The position numbers were made by a program, and so were the translations under genes. The notes under the pieces are model-generated. The model saw only the letters and a program-made list of their open reading frames with translations, ran no database searches and was not told where the DNA came from. Shown here piece by piece: positions 49,410-61,777 of a stretch of DNA of 64,000 nucleotides. The DNA comes from Rutidosis leptorrhynchoides (taxonomy: Eukaryota > Streptophyta > Magnoliopsida > Asterales > Asteraceae). The DNA lies in assembly GCF_046630445.1 (NCBI RefSeq), contig NC_092333.1:714852001-714916000 (forward strand), read 5' to 3'. Each line of letters opens with the position of its first letter. Position 1 is the first letter of the stretch.

Positions 49410-52400
49410 CAATCTTTTAAGAAACAAGAAACCACGCAAGGTGCAGGTAGTGGTTCAAGCTTTGGTTACAAAGGACAAAATCCTTTATGCAACCGATACC
49501 ACAAACATCACTCTGGTTACTGTAATGTGGTATGCAACAAATGTAATCGAAAGGGTCATCTTGCTGAAGATTGTAGGGCTCTCGTTACAAATACAAATGG
49601 TACCAAGACTCCTGCCACTAATGCAAATAGAACTGCTTTGGCTACCATTACTTGTTATGGGTGTGGAAAACAAGGTCACTATAAGAGCCAGTGTCCGAAT
49701 CCAGAGAAGAATAATGGATCTGCACGTGGAAGAGCATTTGTTATTAATGCTAGAGAGGCGTGTGAAGACCCGGAGCTTGTTACGGGTACGTTTACCATTA
49801 ATAACTTATCCGCATCTATTATATTTGATACTGGTGCCGATAGAAGTTACGTGAGTAGAGGCTTTTACGCTAAATTGAATTGTTCATCATTACCTCTAGA
49901 TGCTAAGTACATGATTGAGTTAGCTAATGGTAAACTAATTAAAGCCGATAAAATTTGCCGTGATTGTAAAATAAATTTAGCCGGAGAAACGTTTAAAATT
50001 GACTTGATACCCGTAGAATTAGGAAGTTTTGATGTAATAGTCGGCATGGACTGGATGTCCAAAATAGGAGCTGAAGTTGTGTGCGCCAAGAAGGCAATTC
50101 GCATTCCTCGTAAGGATAAAACGCCAGTAATGATTTATGGAGAGAAGGGTAACTCAAAGCTAAAACTCATTAGTTATTTGAAAGCTCAAAAGTGCTTGAA
50201 GAAAGGGTGCTATGCTATCTTAGCACATGTTAATAAAGTCGAAACGAAGGAAAAAGTGAAGAGCATCAATGACGTGCCTGTGGCAAGAGATTTTCCTGAA
50301 GTCTTTCCGGAAGAGTTGCCGGGATTACCTCCATTTAGATCTGTAGAATTTCAAATAGATTTAGTACCAGGAGCTGCACCAGTGGCTCGTGCTCCATATA
50401 GACTTGCACCGTCCGAATTAAAAGAACTTCAAGATCAGTTAAAAGAGTTACTGGACCGTGGATTCATACGACCAAGTACTTCACCGTGGGGAGCTCCGAT
50501 TCTATTTGTTAAAAAGAAAGATGGATCTTATAGGATGTGTATAGATTATCGTGAATTAAATAAGTTAACTATCAAAAATCGGTATCCACTACCGAGAATT
50601 GACGACTTATTTGATCAACTCCAAGGATCATGTGTTTATTCAAAAATCGACCTAAGATCGGGCTATCATCAACTACGTGTCAAAGAAGAGGACATTCCGA
50701 AAACTGCTTTTCGGACACGTTATGGTCATTACGAATTTTTGGTCATGCCGTTTGGATTGACGAATGCGCCAGCTGTATTCATGGACCTCATGAATCGAGT
50801 TTGTAGTCCGTATTTAGATAAGTTTGTTATCGTTTTCATTGATGACATTCTTATCTATTCCAAGAGTGAGCAAGAGCATGAGCAGCATTTAAGGTTGATA
50901 TTAGAGTTGTTGAGAAAAGAACAGCTATACGCTAAATTTTCTAAGTGTGCTTTCTGGTTGAAAGAAGTGCAATTTCTTGGCCACGTTGTTAGTAGCAAAG
51001 GAATTCAGGTTGATCCAGCAAAAATTGAAGCCATTGAAAAATGGGAGACTCCTAAAACACCAATGCAGATACGCCAATTTTTGGGTTTAGCCAGTTATTA
51101 TAGAAGGTTTATTCAAGATTTTTCCCGAATAGCTAAGCCGTTGACAGCATTAACGCAAAAAGGGAAGAAATACGAATGGACCTCGGAGCAGGAGAATGCA
51201 TTTCAATTACTGAAGAAGAAGTTAACTACGGCGCCTATTTTATCGTTACCTGAAGGGAACGATGATTTTGAAATATATTGTGACGCTTCGCGACAAGGTT
51301 TTGGTTGCGTCCTTATGCAACGAAAGAAAGTTATTGCATACGCATCCCGACAATTGAAGATTCACGAGCGGAATTATACGACGCATGATCTAGAATTGGG
51401 GGCAGTAGTGTTTGCATTGAAGATATGGAGACACTATTTATATGGAGTTAAATGCACTGTGTTTACTGATCATAAAAGCCTTCAACATATTTTCGATCAA
51501 AAACAGCTGAACATGAGGCAACGTAGGTGGGTTGAGTTAATAAATGACTATGATTGTGAAATTCGTTATCATCCTGGGAAAGCAAACGTGGTGGCCGACG
51601 CTCTAAGCAGAAAGGAACGAGAACCAATTCGAGTACGAGCGATGAACATAAAAATTCGCATGAATCTCAACTCACAAATCAAAGAAGTTCAACGAGAAGC
51701 ACTTACTAAAGAAAATATAGGAAATGAAATAATGAAGAAGTATGAGAAGCAACTCATTATGCGGGAAGATGGAATTCGATATTTTGCAAATCGTATTTGG
51801 GTACCGAAGTTGGGTGGATTAAGGAAGTTGATATTGAACGAGGCACATAAGACAAGATACTCGATACATCCTGGAGTTGGAAAGATGTATCAAGATCTTA
51901 AGACACATTATTGGTGGCCTAATTTAAAGACAGACGTTGCAACATATGTTGGGGAATGTTTAACTTGTTCCAAAGTCAAAGCTGAACACCAAAAGCCGTC
52001 AGGGTTACTTCAACAACCAGAAATCCCAGAATGGAAATGGGATGGTATTACCATGGATTTCATCACGAAGTTACCAAAGACTGCCTGGGGATACGACACC
52101 ATTTGGGTGATTGTTGATCGTCTCACCAAGTCTGCACATTTCTTGCCTATAAAGGAAACGGATAGAATGGAGAAACTATTACGATTGTATATAAAGGAAA
52201 TTGTTTCAAGGCATGGAATACCTATTTCCATTATATCTGATCGTGATAGTAGATTTACCTCAAAGTTCTGGCAATCACTACAGGAGGCCCTAGGAACACG
52301 TTTGGATATGAGCACCGCATATCATCCGCAAACTGACGGGCAGAGTGAAAGAACAATTCAGACTCTTGAAGACATGCTCAGGGCATGTGTGATCGATTTT

Positions 52401-53101
52401 GGAAACGGATGGGATAAGTATTTACCGTTAGCAGAATTCTCGTATAATAATAGTTATCATGCGAGCATTAAAGCTGCGCCATTTGAAGCACTGTATGGGA
52501 GGAAGTGTAGATCTCCTATCTGTTGGAATGAAGTAGGAGATCGACAATTAACTGGTCCCGAGATCATACATGAAACTACTGAAAAGATAGTACAAATCAA
52601 GGAGAGATTGAAAACAGCCCGTAGTCGCCAAAAGAGCTACGCCGATGTCCGAAGGAAACCATTAGAGTTTCAGATCGGTGACATGGTTATGTTAAAGGTG
52701 TCACCTTGGAAAGGTGTAATACGTTTTGGAAAAAGGGGTAAACTAAACCCAAGGTATGTAGGCCCGTTCAAGATCATCGAACGCATTGGACCGGTAGCTT
52801 ATCGACTCGAGTTACCGCAACAACTCGCCGGAGTACATAATACCTTTCACGTCTCGAACCTTAAGAAGTGTCTTGCAAAGGAAGACCTCACCATTCCTCT
52901 TGAAGAAATCCATACGAGAAACTACAATTCATCGAAGAACCAATCGAAATCATGGATCGTGAAGTTAAACGGCTCAAGCAGAGCAACATACCGATCGTTA
53001 AGGTTCGTTGGAATGCTCGAAGAGGTCCTGAGTTTACTTGGGAACGAGAGGATCAAATGAAACAAAAGTATCCACACTTGTTTCCCGATGACGCAAAATA
53101 G
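49410..53101 (+). pseudogene. Element A zinc knuckles and pol (protease, RT, RNase H, integrase, chromodomain)
   Basis: Open from the gag stop to 53060. An internal ATG at 49527 opens 1,177 codons; residues are counted from it. Two CX2CX4HX4C knuckles at 3-16 and 43-56, protease DTGA at 101-104, RT with FIDD at 437-440, RNase H D at 586, integrase HHCC from about 774, and catalytic D844, D905 and E941 (D,D-35-E). After EEIH (about 52913) the frame slips. The expected tail, with [18 protein letters not shown] and [13 protein letters not shown], continues in another frame to a TAG at 53099-53101. The tail is the chromodomain-like part that targets chromatin in chromoviruses. All catalytic motifs are intact, so only the gag stop and the tail shift disable it. 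Confidence 0.93.
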
Positions 53102-53112
53102 GTACAATTTTA

Positions 53113-53148
53113 AAATTTCGGGACGAAATTTATTTAACGGGTAGGTAC
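53113..53148 (+). other. Element A palindrome and polypurine tract
   Basis: AAATTTCGGGACGAAATTT (53113-53131), 8-bp arms around a 3-bp loop, then TTAACGGGTAGGTAC (53134-53148) directly before the 3' LTR. Confidence 0.88.
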
Positions 53149-55632
53149 TGTAACGACCCGCACTTTTTCGATCGTTCTATACTTATAAGATTAATATTTA
53201 CATAAATTAAAACTTACCAACATGATAAGCAATCCAAATTGTTGAGATTAATGTTTCCGAAAAGAGTTTTACACAACGTTTGACCGTCTAGTTTGACCGA
53301 TGATATCACGAACTATACAATATATGATAATTATACGTTTGTGTATATATATGTATATATACATATTTAACATGGTTAATGAATGTTTTAATATCTCATT
53401 TTGTATTAATAACAATAAGTTACAAGTATATTTTGAAACTACTAACTTAAGTTTTCAAAACGATAACCATATGTAACGTTATTTGACATAAATACTTATA
53501 ACATATAATGTTTATACATATATCGTATAAGTAATGTATTTAATCACTTTTAAGGGCTTACATACATAAAACAATATAAGTATATTTACAAAAGATAGCT
53601 ATATTTGAATCCTCGTTCCGTTTTCTCAAAGATTTCTATACGTATACCTAGGGTATATGTACCCGTATCATACGCAGCTTCTAGATGTATTTACTATTGG
53701 TATATACCAATAAAAATCTGCTCCTTAGCAGCCTTAAATGATTAAGAAACATGTGGAACCAACCATTTGTCAAGTAGCATGAATTATTTAGCAAGAAAAC
53801 AAAGTTAGGTATCTTTTTTTTCCTTTATAACCTAAAAACGTTTTTATGCATGCACACCATTTCTTCACCCCATTTTCTCATACTTACACTTCCATTTCTC
53901 TCTCAAAATACTCTTAACTTCATACTTGATCATCTCCAAGCATTTTCTCCATCATTTAGCTTCAAAAACAACACTTAAATCTCATAAGAAAACCTTACAA
54001 AAACACTTCAAGAAATCCTTCCAAGAACACAAACTTACTTCCAATCTTTCATCCAATTCCATCACCCTTTTGGTTCTAGCTTTTTACTCCTCTTTTACAG
54101 CAACCTTGTCCAAGGAACTTGAGGTAGTAACGATGTTCATAACCTTATTCGATTCATATATATATAGCTATCTTATTTTGTGGTATAAAATTTTAACAAC
54201 AAGAACATAGTTTGAATGTTTTCAAACTTGTTTGCAAACTAAATAGATTCTTATAACTTAACTTTTAAAATACTTCAAGACCTGTAATATAACTTAAAAA
54301 TATGCAAATTTAACAAGGTATAACTTGTTTTTTCAAAGAACACCTTAAAAACTGTTTTTACGACGTCGGAGTGCAACCGGGGGCTGTTTTGGGTTGGATA
54401 ATTAAAAACCATCTTAAACTTTGAATTGGAGGTTTATTTTCTGGAAAAATGATTTTTACTATGAATATGATAACACATAAAAATTTCATGATTTAACTCA
54501 AAGTATAAGTATTTTTAGAAAAATAATCATTTAAGGTTGTTTACATGATGGAAAATGATTAACTTCATAAGTTTCACTAAAGTTTGACCTATGACCTGTG
54601 ATTTCGAATACAAACTAAGGTATTTACAGTTCATAGTCTTAAAGAGGGACTCGATCCAAGGAAGTGGCAAGTTGAATCAACGAAAACGGAGTTGTAACGA
54701 AGAAACTATGACCAAAACGAGATCGGATATCTAAGACTAGTTTGGCTACGAAAATAATTGGAGAAAATTAAATAAATCACATCTTTTTAAAATAACATGA
54801 TATTTTATATATATGTACTCATAATTTAATTTTATATGGTTCAGGATCACCCGTAAACAATACGAGAAGATTAATCATAAGATCCCATGATTGTACGCAA
54901 CACGTCATTTGACAACACCGGTACTTTATGTACGCAACACGTCATTTGACAACACCGGTACCATGGGTCAAGATTAATCTCGACCAATACATATACGATG
55001 GGGGTTTTTATTTATTTCATTGGGGGTTTATTAAACACCTAAAAATGAACCATTAAAATTGAATTACTAACATCGGACTGCTAACTACGGACTAAGAAAT
55101 TATTAAAACTATTAAAAGTATAAAAAGTATATATATGTGACGATTGTTTAAAATAGAAATATATTGATAAACTATATATGGATAGGTTCGTGATATCAAT
55201 CGGAGACCAAGTCCAAATTACATATCTTCAAGACGAAAGTGAGTATATAGTCCCACTTTTAAACTTTAAATATTTCGGGATGAGAATACATGTATTTTAT
55301 GTTTTACGATATGGACACAAGTAACTGAAAAATATATTCTACGTTGAGTTGTACCACTGGCATACTTCCCTGTAGCTTGGTAACTACTATTTACAGCGGT
55401 ATTGTATACGCGAATCCTGTTGATAGATCTATCGGGCCTGACAACCCCAACCGGACTGGACGACCAGTATTCAACGGTTGCACAGTACTTCGTTTCGTGA
55501 CTACACTTGGTACGGTGTAGTAAGATTTCATAATAAAGGGAATATGCGACGTGATTAAATGTTAAGTATGGTTACCAAGTGCTCAACCACTTAGAATATT
55601 TTTATTAAAATGTTTATATATGAAATCTTGTG

Positions 55633-55708
<76 letters not shown>

Positions 55709-56113
55709 CTGCCGGCATTAAACCTATATCTCACCAACTTTATGTTGACGTTTTAAACATGTCTATTCTCAGGTGATAACTAAAAGCTTCCGCTGCAACA
55801 TGTTGAATTTAAACAAGATCTTGAGTATGCATATTTGTGTCAAAAATAAAACTGCATATCGGAGGATTTGTAATGTAAAATATGCTAGAAATCGTATTGT
55901 TATCATCACATGTAAAGTTTGTAAGTCTAAGATTATCGCTAAACGATAATCATCTTTTTATTGTCTAAAGCTTGTATTAAAATAAGAGTTATGGTTTGTA
56001 ATGTAAAATAAATGCAGTTGTTCTTTTAAAAATGTCGCATATAGAGGTCAATACCTCGCAATGAAATCATACGTTATCTAACTCGTTCTTATGGTTAAGG
56101 ACGGGTTATGACA
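53149..56113 (+). repeat. Element A 3' LTR
   Basis: Full-length copy followed by target duplication GTTTC. The (TA)n run is at 55635-55706 and the shared module at 54877-55000. Confidence 0.92.
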
Positions 56114-56118
56114 GTTTC

Positions 56119-57162
56119 TGATGCTCAGCTTTGACCTTAGAACACGTCAAACATTCTCCTACGTATTTAGCAACATCGGCTTTCATACCCGGCCACCAAA
56201 AATGTTTCTTGAGATCCTTGTACATCTTCCCCGTTCCAGGATGTATTGAGTATCTGGTTTTATGAGCTTCTCTAAGTACCATTTCTCTCATATCTCCAAA
56301 TTTTGGTACCCAAATCCTTTCAGCCCTATACCGGGTTCCGTCTTCCCGAATATTAAGATGCTTCTCCGATCCTTTGGGTATTTCATCCTTTAAATTTCCC
56401 TCTTTTAAAACTCCTTGTTGCGCCTCCTTTATTTGAGTAGTAAGGTTATTATGAATCATTATATTCATAGATTTTACTCGAATGGGTTCTCTGTCCTTCC
56501 TGCTCAAGGCATCGGCTACCACATTTGCCTTCCCCGGGTGGTAACGAATCTCAAAGTCATAATCATTCAATAATTCAATCCAAGTACGCTGCCTCATATT
56601 CAGTTGTTTCTGATTAAATATGTGTTGAAGACTTTTGTGGTCGGTATATATAATACTTTTGACCCCATATAAGTAGTGCCTCCAAGTCTTTAATGCAAAA
56701 ACAACCGCGCCTAATTCCAAATCATGCGTCGTATAATTTTGTTCGTGAATCTTCAATTGTCTAGACGCATAAGCAATCACCTTCGTTCGTTGCATTAATA
56801 CACAACCGAGACCTTGCTTTGATGCGTCACAATAAATCACAAAATCATCATTCCCTTCAGGCAATGACAATATAGGTGCCGTAGTTAGCTTTTTCTTCAA
56901 TACCTGAAACGCTTTCTCTTGTTCATCATTCCATTCAAATTTCTACCCTTTATGCGTTAATGCGGTCAAGGGTTTTGCTATTCTGGAAAAGTCTTGGATG
57001 AACCTTCTGTAGTAACCAGCTAGTCCTAAAAACTGGCGTATGTGTTTCGGAGTTTTCGAGGTTTCCCACTTTTCAACAGTTTCTATCTTTGCCGGATCCA
57101 CCTTAATACCTTCTTTGTTCACTATGTGACCGAGGAATTGAACTTCTTCCAACCAAAATGCA

Positions 57163-57239
<77 letters not shown>

Positions 57240-58478
57240 TTTGAAAACTTAGCGTACAATTCTTCCTTCATCAATACTTCTAACACCTTTCTCAAATGTT
57301 CACCGTGTTCTTGGTCATTCTTTGAGTAAATAAGTATGTCATCAATGAAAACAATGACAAACTTGTCAAGGTATGGTCCACACACTCGGTTCATAAGGTC
57401 CATGAACACAGCTGGTGCATTAGTTAAACCAAACGGCATGACCATAAACTCGTAATGACCGTAACGTGTTCTGAAAGCAGTCTTTGGAATATCATCTTCT
57501 TTCACCCGCATTTGATGATACCCGGAACGTAAGTCAATCTTTGAATAAACAGACGAGCCTTGTAGTTGATCAAATAAGTCGTCGATTCTCGGTAGTGGGT
57601 AGCGGTTCTTGATGGTAAGTTTGTTCAACTCTCGGTAGTCGATACACAACCTGAATGTACCATCTTTCTTCTTGACAAACAAAACAGGAGCTCCCCACGG
57701 TGATGTGCTTGGTCGAATGAAACCACGCTCTAAAAGTTCTTGTAATTGGCTTTGCAGTTCTTTCATCTCGCTGGGTGCGAGTCTGTAAGGAGCACGAGCT
57801 ATTGGTGCAGCTCCTGGTACAAGATCTATTTGAAATTCAACGGATCAATGTGGGGGTAATCCCGTTAATTCTTTCAGAAATACATCGGGAAATTCTTTTG
57901 CAATGGGAACATCATTGATGCTCTTTTCTTCAGTTTGTACTTTCTCGACGTGTGCTAGAACAACATAGCAACCTTTTCTTATTAGTTTTTGTGCCTTCAA
58001 ATTACTAATAAGATGTAGCTTCGTGTTGCCCTTTTCTCCGTACACCATTAAGGGTTTTCCTTTTTCTCGTATAATGCGAATTGCATTTTTCTAACTAACA
58101 ATTTCTGCTTTCACTTCTTTCAACCAGTCCATACCGATTATCACATCAAAACTCCCTAACTCTACTGGTATCAAATCAATCTTAAATGTTTCGCTAACCA
58201 GTTTAATTTCTCGATTCCGACATATATTATCTGCTGAAATTAATTTACCATTTGCTAATTCGAGTAAAAATTTACTATCCAAAGGCGTCAATGGACAACT
58301 TAATTTAGCACAAAAATCTCTACTCATATAGCTTCTATCCGCACTCGAATCAAATAAAACGTAAGCAGATTTATTGTCAATAAGAAACGTACCCGTAACA
58401 AGCTCCGGGTCTTCCTGTGCCTCTGCCGCATTAATATTGAAAACTCTTCCGCGGCCTTGTCCATTCGTGTTCTCCTGG
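56119..58478 (-). pseudogene. Element B pol, N-terminal part (protease to integrase finger)
   Basis: Continuation of B beyond element A. 56119-56942 gives RNase H and the integrase HHCC finger. A TAG interrupts at 56943-56945. 56946-57152 carries the connection with [18 protein letters not shown] (TA)n run of 74 bp (57165-57238) sits within the codons for SKCAFW. 57239-57766 has RT with [18 protein letters not shown] near 57843 replaces an expected arginine codon after GLPPH, and another stop lies at about 58090. The protease reads FDSSADRSY, with S in place of the usual G of D-S/T-G-A. It ends at the gag tail, ENTNGQGRGRVFNIN, against element C. Confidence 0.88.
57165..57238. repeat. (TA)n run inside element B reverse transcriptase
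   Basis: Compared with element C (63940-63960), which reads straight through, B has an inserted TA run between the codons for the CAFW region and the FSK region. Confidence 0.88.
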
Positions 58479-61400
58479 TGAAATGTCCCGTTCTTATTGA
58501 TTAAAAACGTTCCATATTAATTGATTTCGTTGCGAGGTTTTGACCTCTATATGAGACGTTTTTCAAAGACTGCATTCATTTTTTAAAACAAACCATAACC
58601 TTTATTTCATCAATAAAGGTTTAAAAAGCTTTACGTAGATTATCAAATAATGATAATCTAAAATATCCTGTTTACACACGACCATTACATAATGGTTTAC
58701 AATACAAATATGTTACAACAAAATAAGTTTCTTGAATGCAGTTTTTACACAATATCATACAAGCATGGACTCCAAATCTCGTCCTTATTTAAGTATGCGA
58801 TAGCGGAAGCTCTTAATAATCACCTGAGAATAAACATGCTTAAAACGTCAACAAAAATGTTGGTGAGTTATAGGTTTAACCTATATATATCAAATCATAA
58901 TAATAGACCACAAGATTTCATATTTCAATACACATCCCATACATAGAGATAAAAATCATTCATATGGTGAACACCTGGTAACCGACATTAACAAGATGCA
59001 TATATAAGAATATCCCCATCATTCCGGGACACCCTTCGGATATGATATAAATTTCGAAGTACTAAAGCATCCGGTACTTTGGATGGGGTTTGTTAAGCCC
59101 AATAGATCTATCTTTAGGATTCGCGTCAATTAGGGTGTCTGTTCTCTAATTCTTAGATTACCAGACTTAATAAAAAGGGGCATATTCGATTTCGATAATT
59201 CAACCATAGAATATAGTTTCACGTACTTGTGTCTATTTTGTAAATCATTTATAAAACCTGCATGTATTCTCATCCCAAAAATATTAGATTTTAAAAGTGG
59301 GACTATAACTCACTTTCACAGATTTTTACTTCGTCGGAAAGTAAGACTTGGCCACTGGTTGATTCACGAACCTATAACAATATATACATATATATCAAAG
59401 TATGTTCAAAATATATTTACAATACTTTTAATATATTTTGATATTTTAAGTTTATTAAGTCAGCTGTCCTCGTTAGTAACCTACAACTAGTTGTCCACAG
59501 TTAGATGTACAGAAATAAATCGATAAATATTATCTTGAATCAATCCACGACCCAGTGTATACGTATCTCAGTATTGATCACAACTCAAACTATATATATT
59601 TTGGAATCAACCTCAACCCTGTATAGCTAACTCCAACATTCACATATAGAGTGTCTATGGTTGTTCCGAAATATATATAGATGTGTCGACATGATAGGTC
59701 GAAACATTGTATACGTGTCTATGGTATCTCAAGATTACATAATATACAATACAAGTTGATTAAGTTATGGTTGGAATAGATTTGTTACCAATTTTCACGT
59801 AGCTAAAATGAGAAAAATTATCCAATCTTGTTTTACCCATAACTTCTTCATTTTAAATCCGTTTTGAGTGAATCAAATTGCTATGGTTTCATATTGAACT
59901 CTATTTTATGAATCTAAACAGAAAAAGTATAGGTTTGTAGTCGGAAAAATAAGTTACAAGTCGTTTTTGTAAAGGTAGTCATTTCAGTCGAAAGAACGAC
60001 GTCTAGATGACCATTTTAGAAAACATACTTCCACTTTGAGTTTAACCATAATTTTTGGATATAGTCTCATGTTCATAATAAAAATCATTTTCTCAGAATA
60101 ACAACTTTTAAATCAAAGTTTATCATAGTTTTTAATTAACTAACCCAAAACAGCCCGCGGTGTTAATACGACGGCGTAAATCCGGTTTTACGGTGTTTTT
60201 CGTGTTTCCAGGTATTAAATCATTAAGTTAGCATATCATATAGATATAGAACATGTGTTTAGTTGATTTTAAAAGTCAAGTTAGAAGGATTAACTTTTGT
60301 TTGCGAACAAGTTTAGAATTAACTAAACTATGTTCTAGTGATTACAAGTTTAAACCTTCGAATAAGATAGCTTTATATGTATGAATCGAATGATGTTATG
60401 AACATCATTACTACCTTAAGTTCCTTGGATAAACCTTCTGGAAAAGAGAAAAATGGATCTAGCTTCAACGGATCCTTGGATGGCTCGAAGTTCTTGAAGC
60501 AGAATCATGACACGAAAACAAGTTCAAGTAAGATCATCACTTGAAATAAGATTGTTATAGTTATAGAAATTGAACCAAAGTTTGAATATGATTATTACCT
60601 TGTATTAGAATGATAACCTACTGTAATAAACAAAGATTTCTTGAGGTTGGATGATCACCTTACAAGATTGGAAGTGAGCTAGCAAACTTGAAAGTATTCT
60701 TGATTTTATGTAACTAGAACTTGTAGAATTTATGAAGAACACTTAGAACTTGAAGAAAGAACTTGAGAGAGATTAATTAGATGAAGAAAATTGAAGAATG
60801 AAAGTGTTTGTAGGTGTTTTTGGTCGTTGGTGTATGGATTAGATATAAAGGATATGTAATTTTGTTTTCATGTAAATAAGTCATGAATGATTACTCATAT
60901 TTTTGTAATTTTATGAGATATTTCATGCTAGTTGCCAAATGATGGTTCCCACATGTGTTAGGTGACTCACATGGGCTGCTAAGAGCTGATCATTGGAGTG
61001 TATATACCAATAGTACATACATCTAAAAGCTGTGTATTGTACGAGTACGAATACGGGTGCATACGAGTAGAATTGTTGATGAAACTGAACGAGGATGTAA
61101 TTGTAAGCATTTTTGTTAAGTAGAAGTATTTTGATAAGTGTATTGAAGTCTTTCAAAAGTGTATAAATACATATTAAAACACTACATGTATATACATTTT
61201 AACTGAGTCGTTAAGTCATCGTTAGTCGTTACATGTAAGTGTTGTTTTGAAACCTTTAGGTTAACGATCTTGTTAAATGTTGTTAACCCAATCTTTATAA
61301 TATCAAATGAGATTTTAAATTATTATATTATCATGATATTATCATGTATGAATATCTCTTAATATGATATATATACATTAAATGTCTTTACAACGATAAT

Positions 61401-61742
61401 CGTTACATATATGTCTCGTTTAAAAATCATTAAGTTAGTAGTCTTGTTTTTACATATGTAGTTCATTGTTAATATACTTAATGATATGTTTACTTATCAT
61501 AGTATCATGTTAACTATATATATATCCATATATATATCCATATATATGTCATCATATAGTTTTTACAAGTTTTAACGTTCGTGAATCACCGGTCAACTTG
61601 GGTGGTCAATTGTCTATATGAAACATATTTCAATTAATCAAGTCTTAACAAGTTTGATTGCTTAACATGTTGGAAACATTTAATCATGTAAATATCAATC
61701 TCAATTAATATATATAAACATGGAAAAGTTCGGGTCACTACA
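58479..61742 (-). repeat. Element C 3' LTR
   Basis: 3.26 kb, nearly the same as the B LTR at 37195-40431, with scattered substitutions and two short indels, for example an extra CATTCATATGGTGAA-like stretch near 58950 and an extra ATATATATCC near 61530. Confidence 0.88.
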
Positions 61743-61777
61743 GTACCTACCCGTTAAATAAATTTCGTCCCGAAATT

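Larger units (their letters stand above)
44710..56113 (+). mobile_element. Element A: nearly complete Ty3/gypsy chromovirus (Tekay/Del-like)
   Basis: LTRs 44710-47665 and 53149-56113 (about 2.96 kb) differ by roughly seven substitutions seen by eye plus microsatellite length. The target duplication GTTTC lies at 44705-44709 and 56114-56118. The primer-binding site is at 47668 and the polypurine tract at 53134. The interior has a leader ORF, gag and pol. Domain order protease-RT-RNase H-integrase and a chromodomain-like end mark a chromovirus. One stop inside gag and one frameshift near the pol end are the only lesions found, so this is a young insertion into element B. Confidence 0.93.
37195..58478 (-). 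mobile_element. Element B: gypsy chromovirus interrupted by A and truncated by C
   Basis: 3' LTR (37195-40431), polypurine tract (40432-40446) and palindrome (40449-40467), then pol from its C-terminus at 40467 to 41595. Element A and a local duplication occupy 41596-56118. The pol continues 56119 to about 58478, where it reaches the end of gag and meets the LTR of C. The B 5' LTR and most of its gag are not in the window. B inserted into the leader of D. Confidence 0.85.

Noticed and set aside
42373..54210. A 94-codon ORF present three times (42373, 45489, 53926) as a conserved gene
   Set aside because: It lies inside the A LTR copies, so identity follows from LTR duplication. Composition is low complexity with no protein features.
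53926..54210. Functional spliced exon inside the A LTR (YAG-like CTTTTACAG)
   Set aside because: One acceptor-like motif in AT-rich DNA is not evidence, and no reading frame links to it.
37195..61742. One single element bounded by the LTRs at 37195 and 58479
   Set aside because: The right LTR is not followed, in reverse, by a primer-binding site or gag start. It is joined to the B gag tail, so it belongs to a nested element C.
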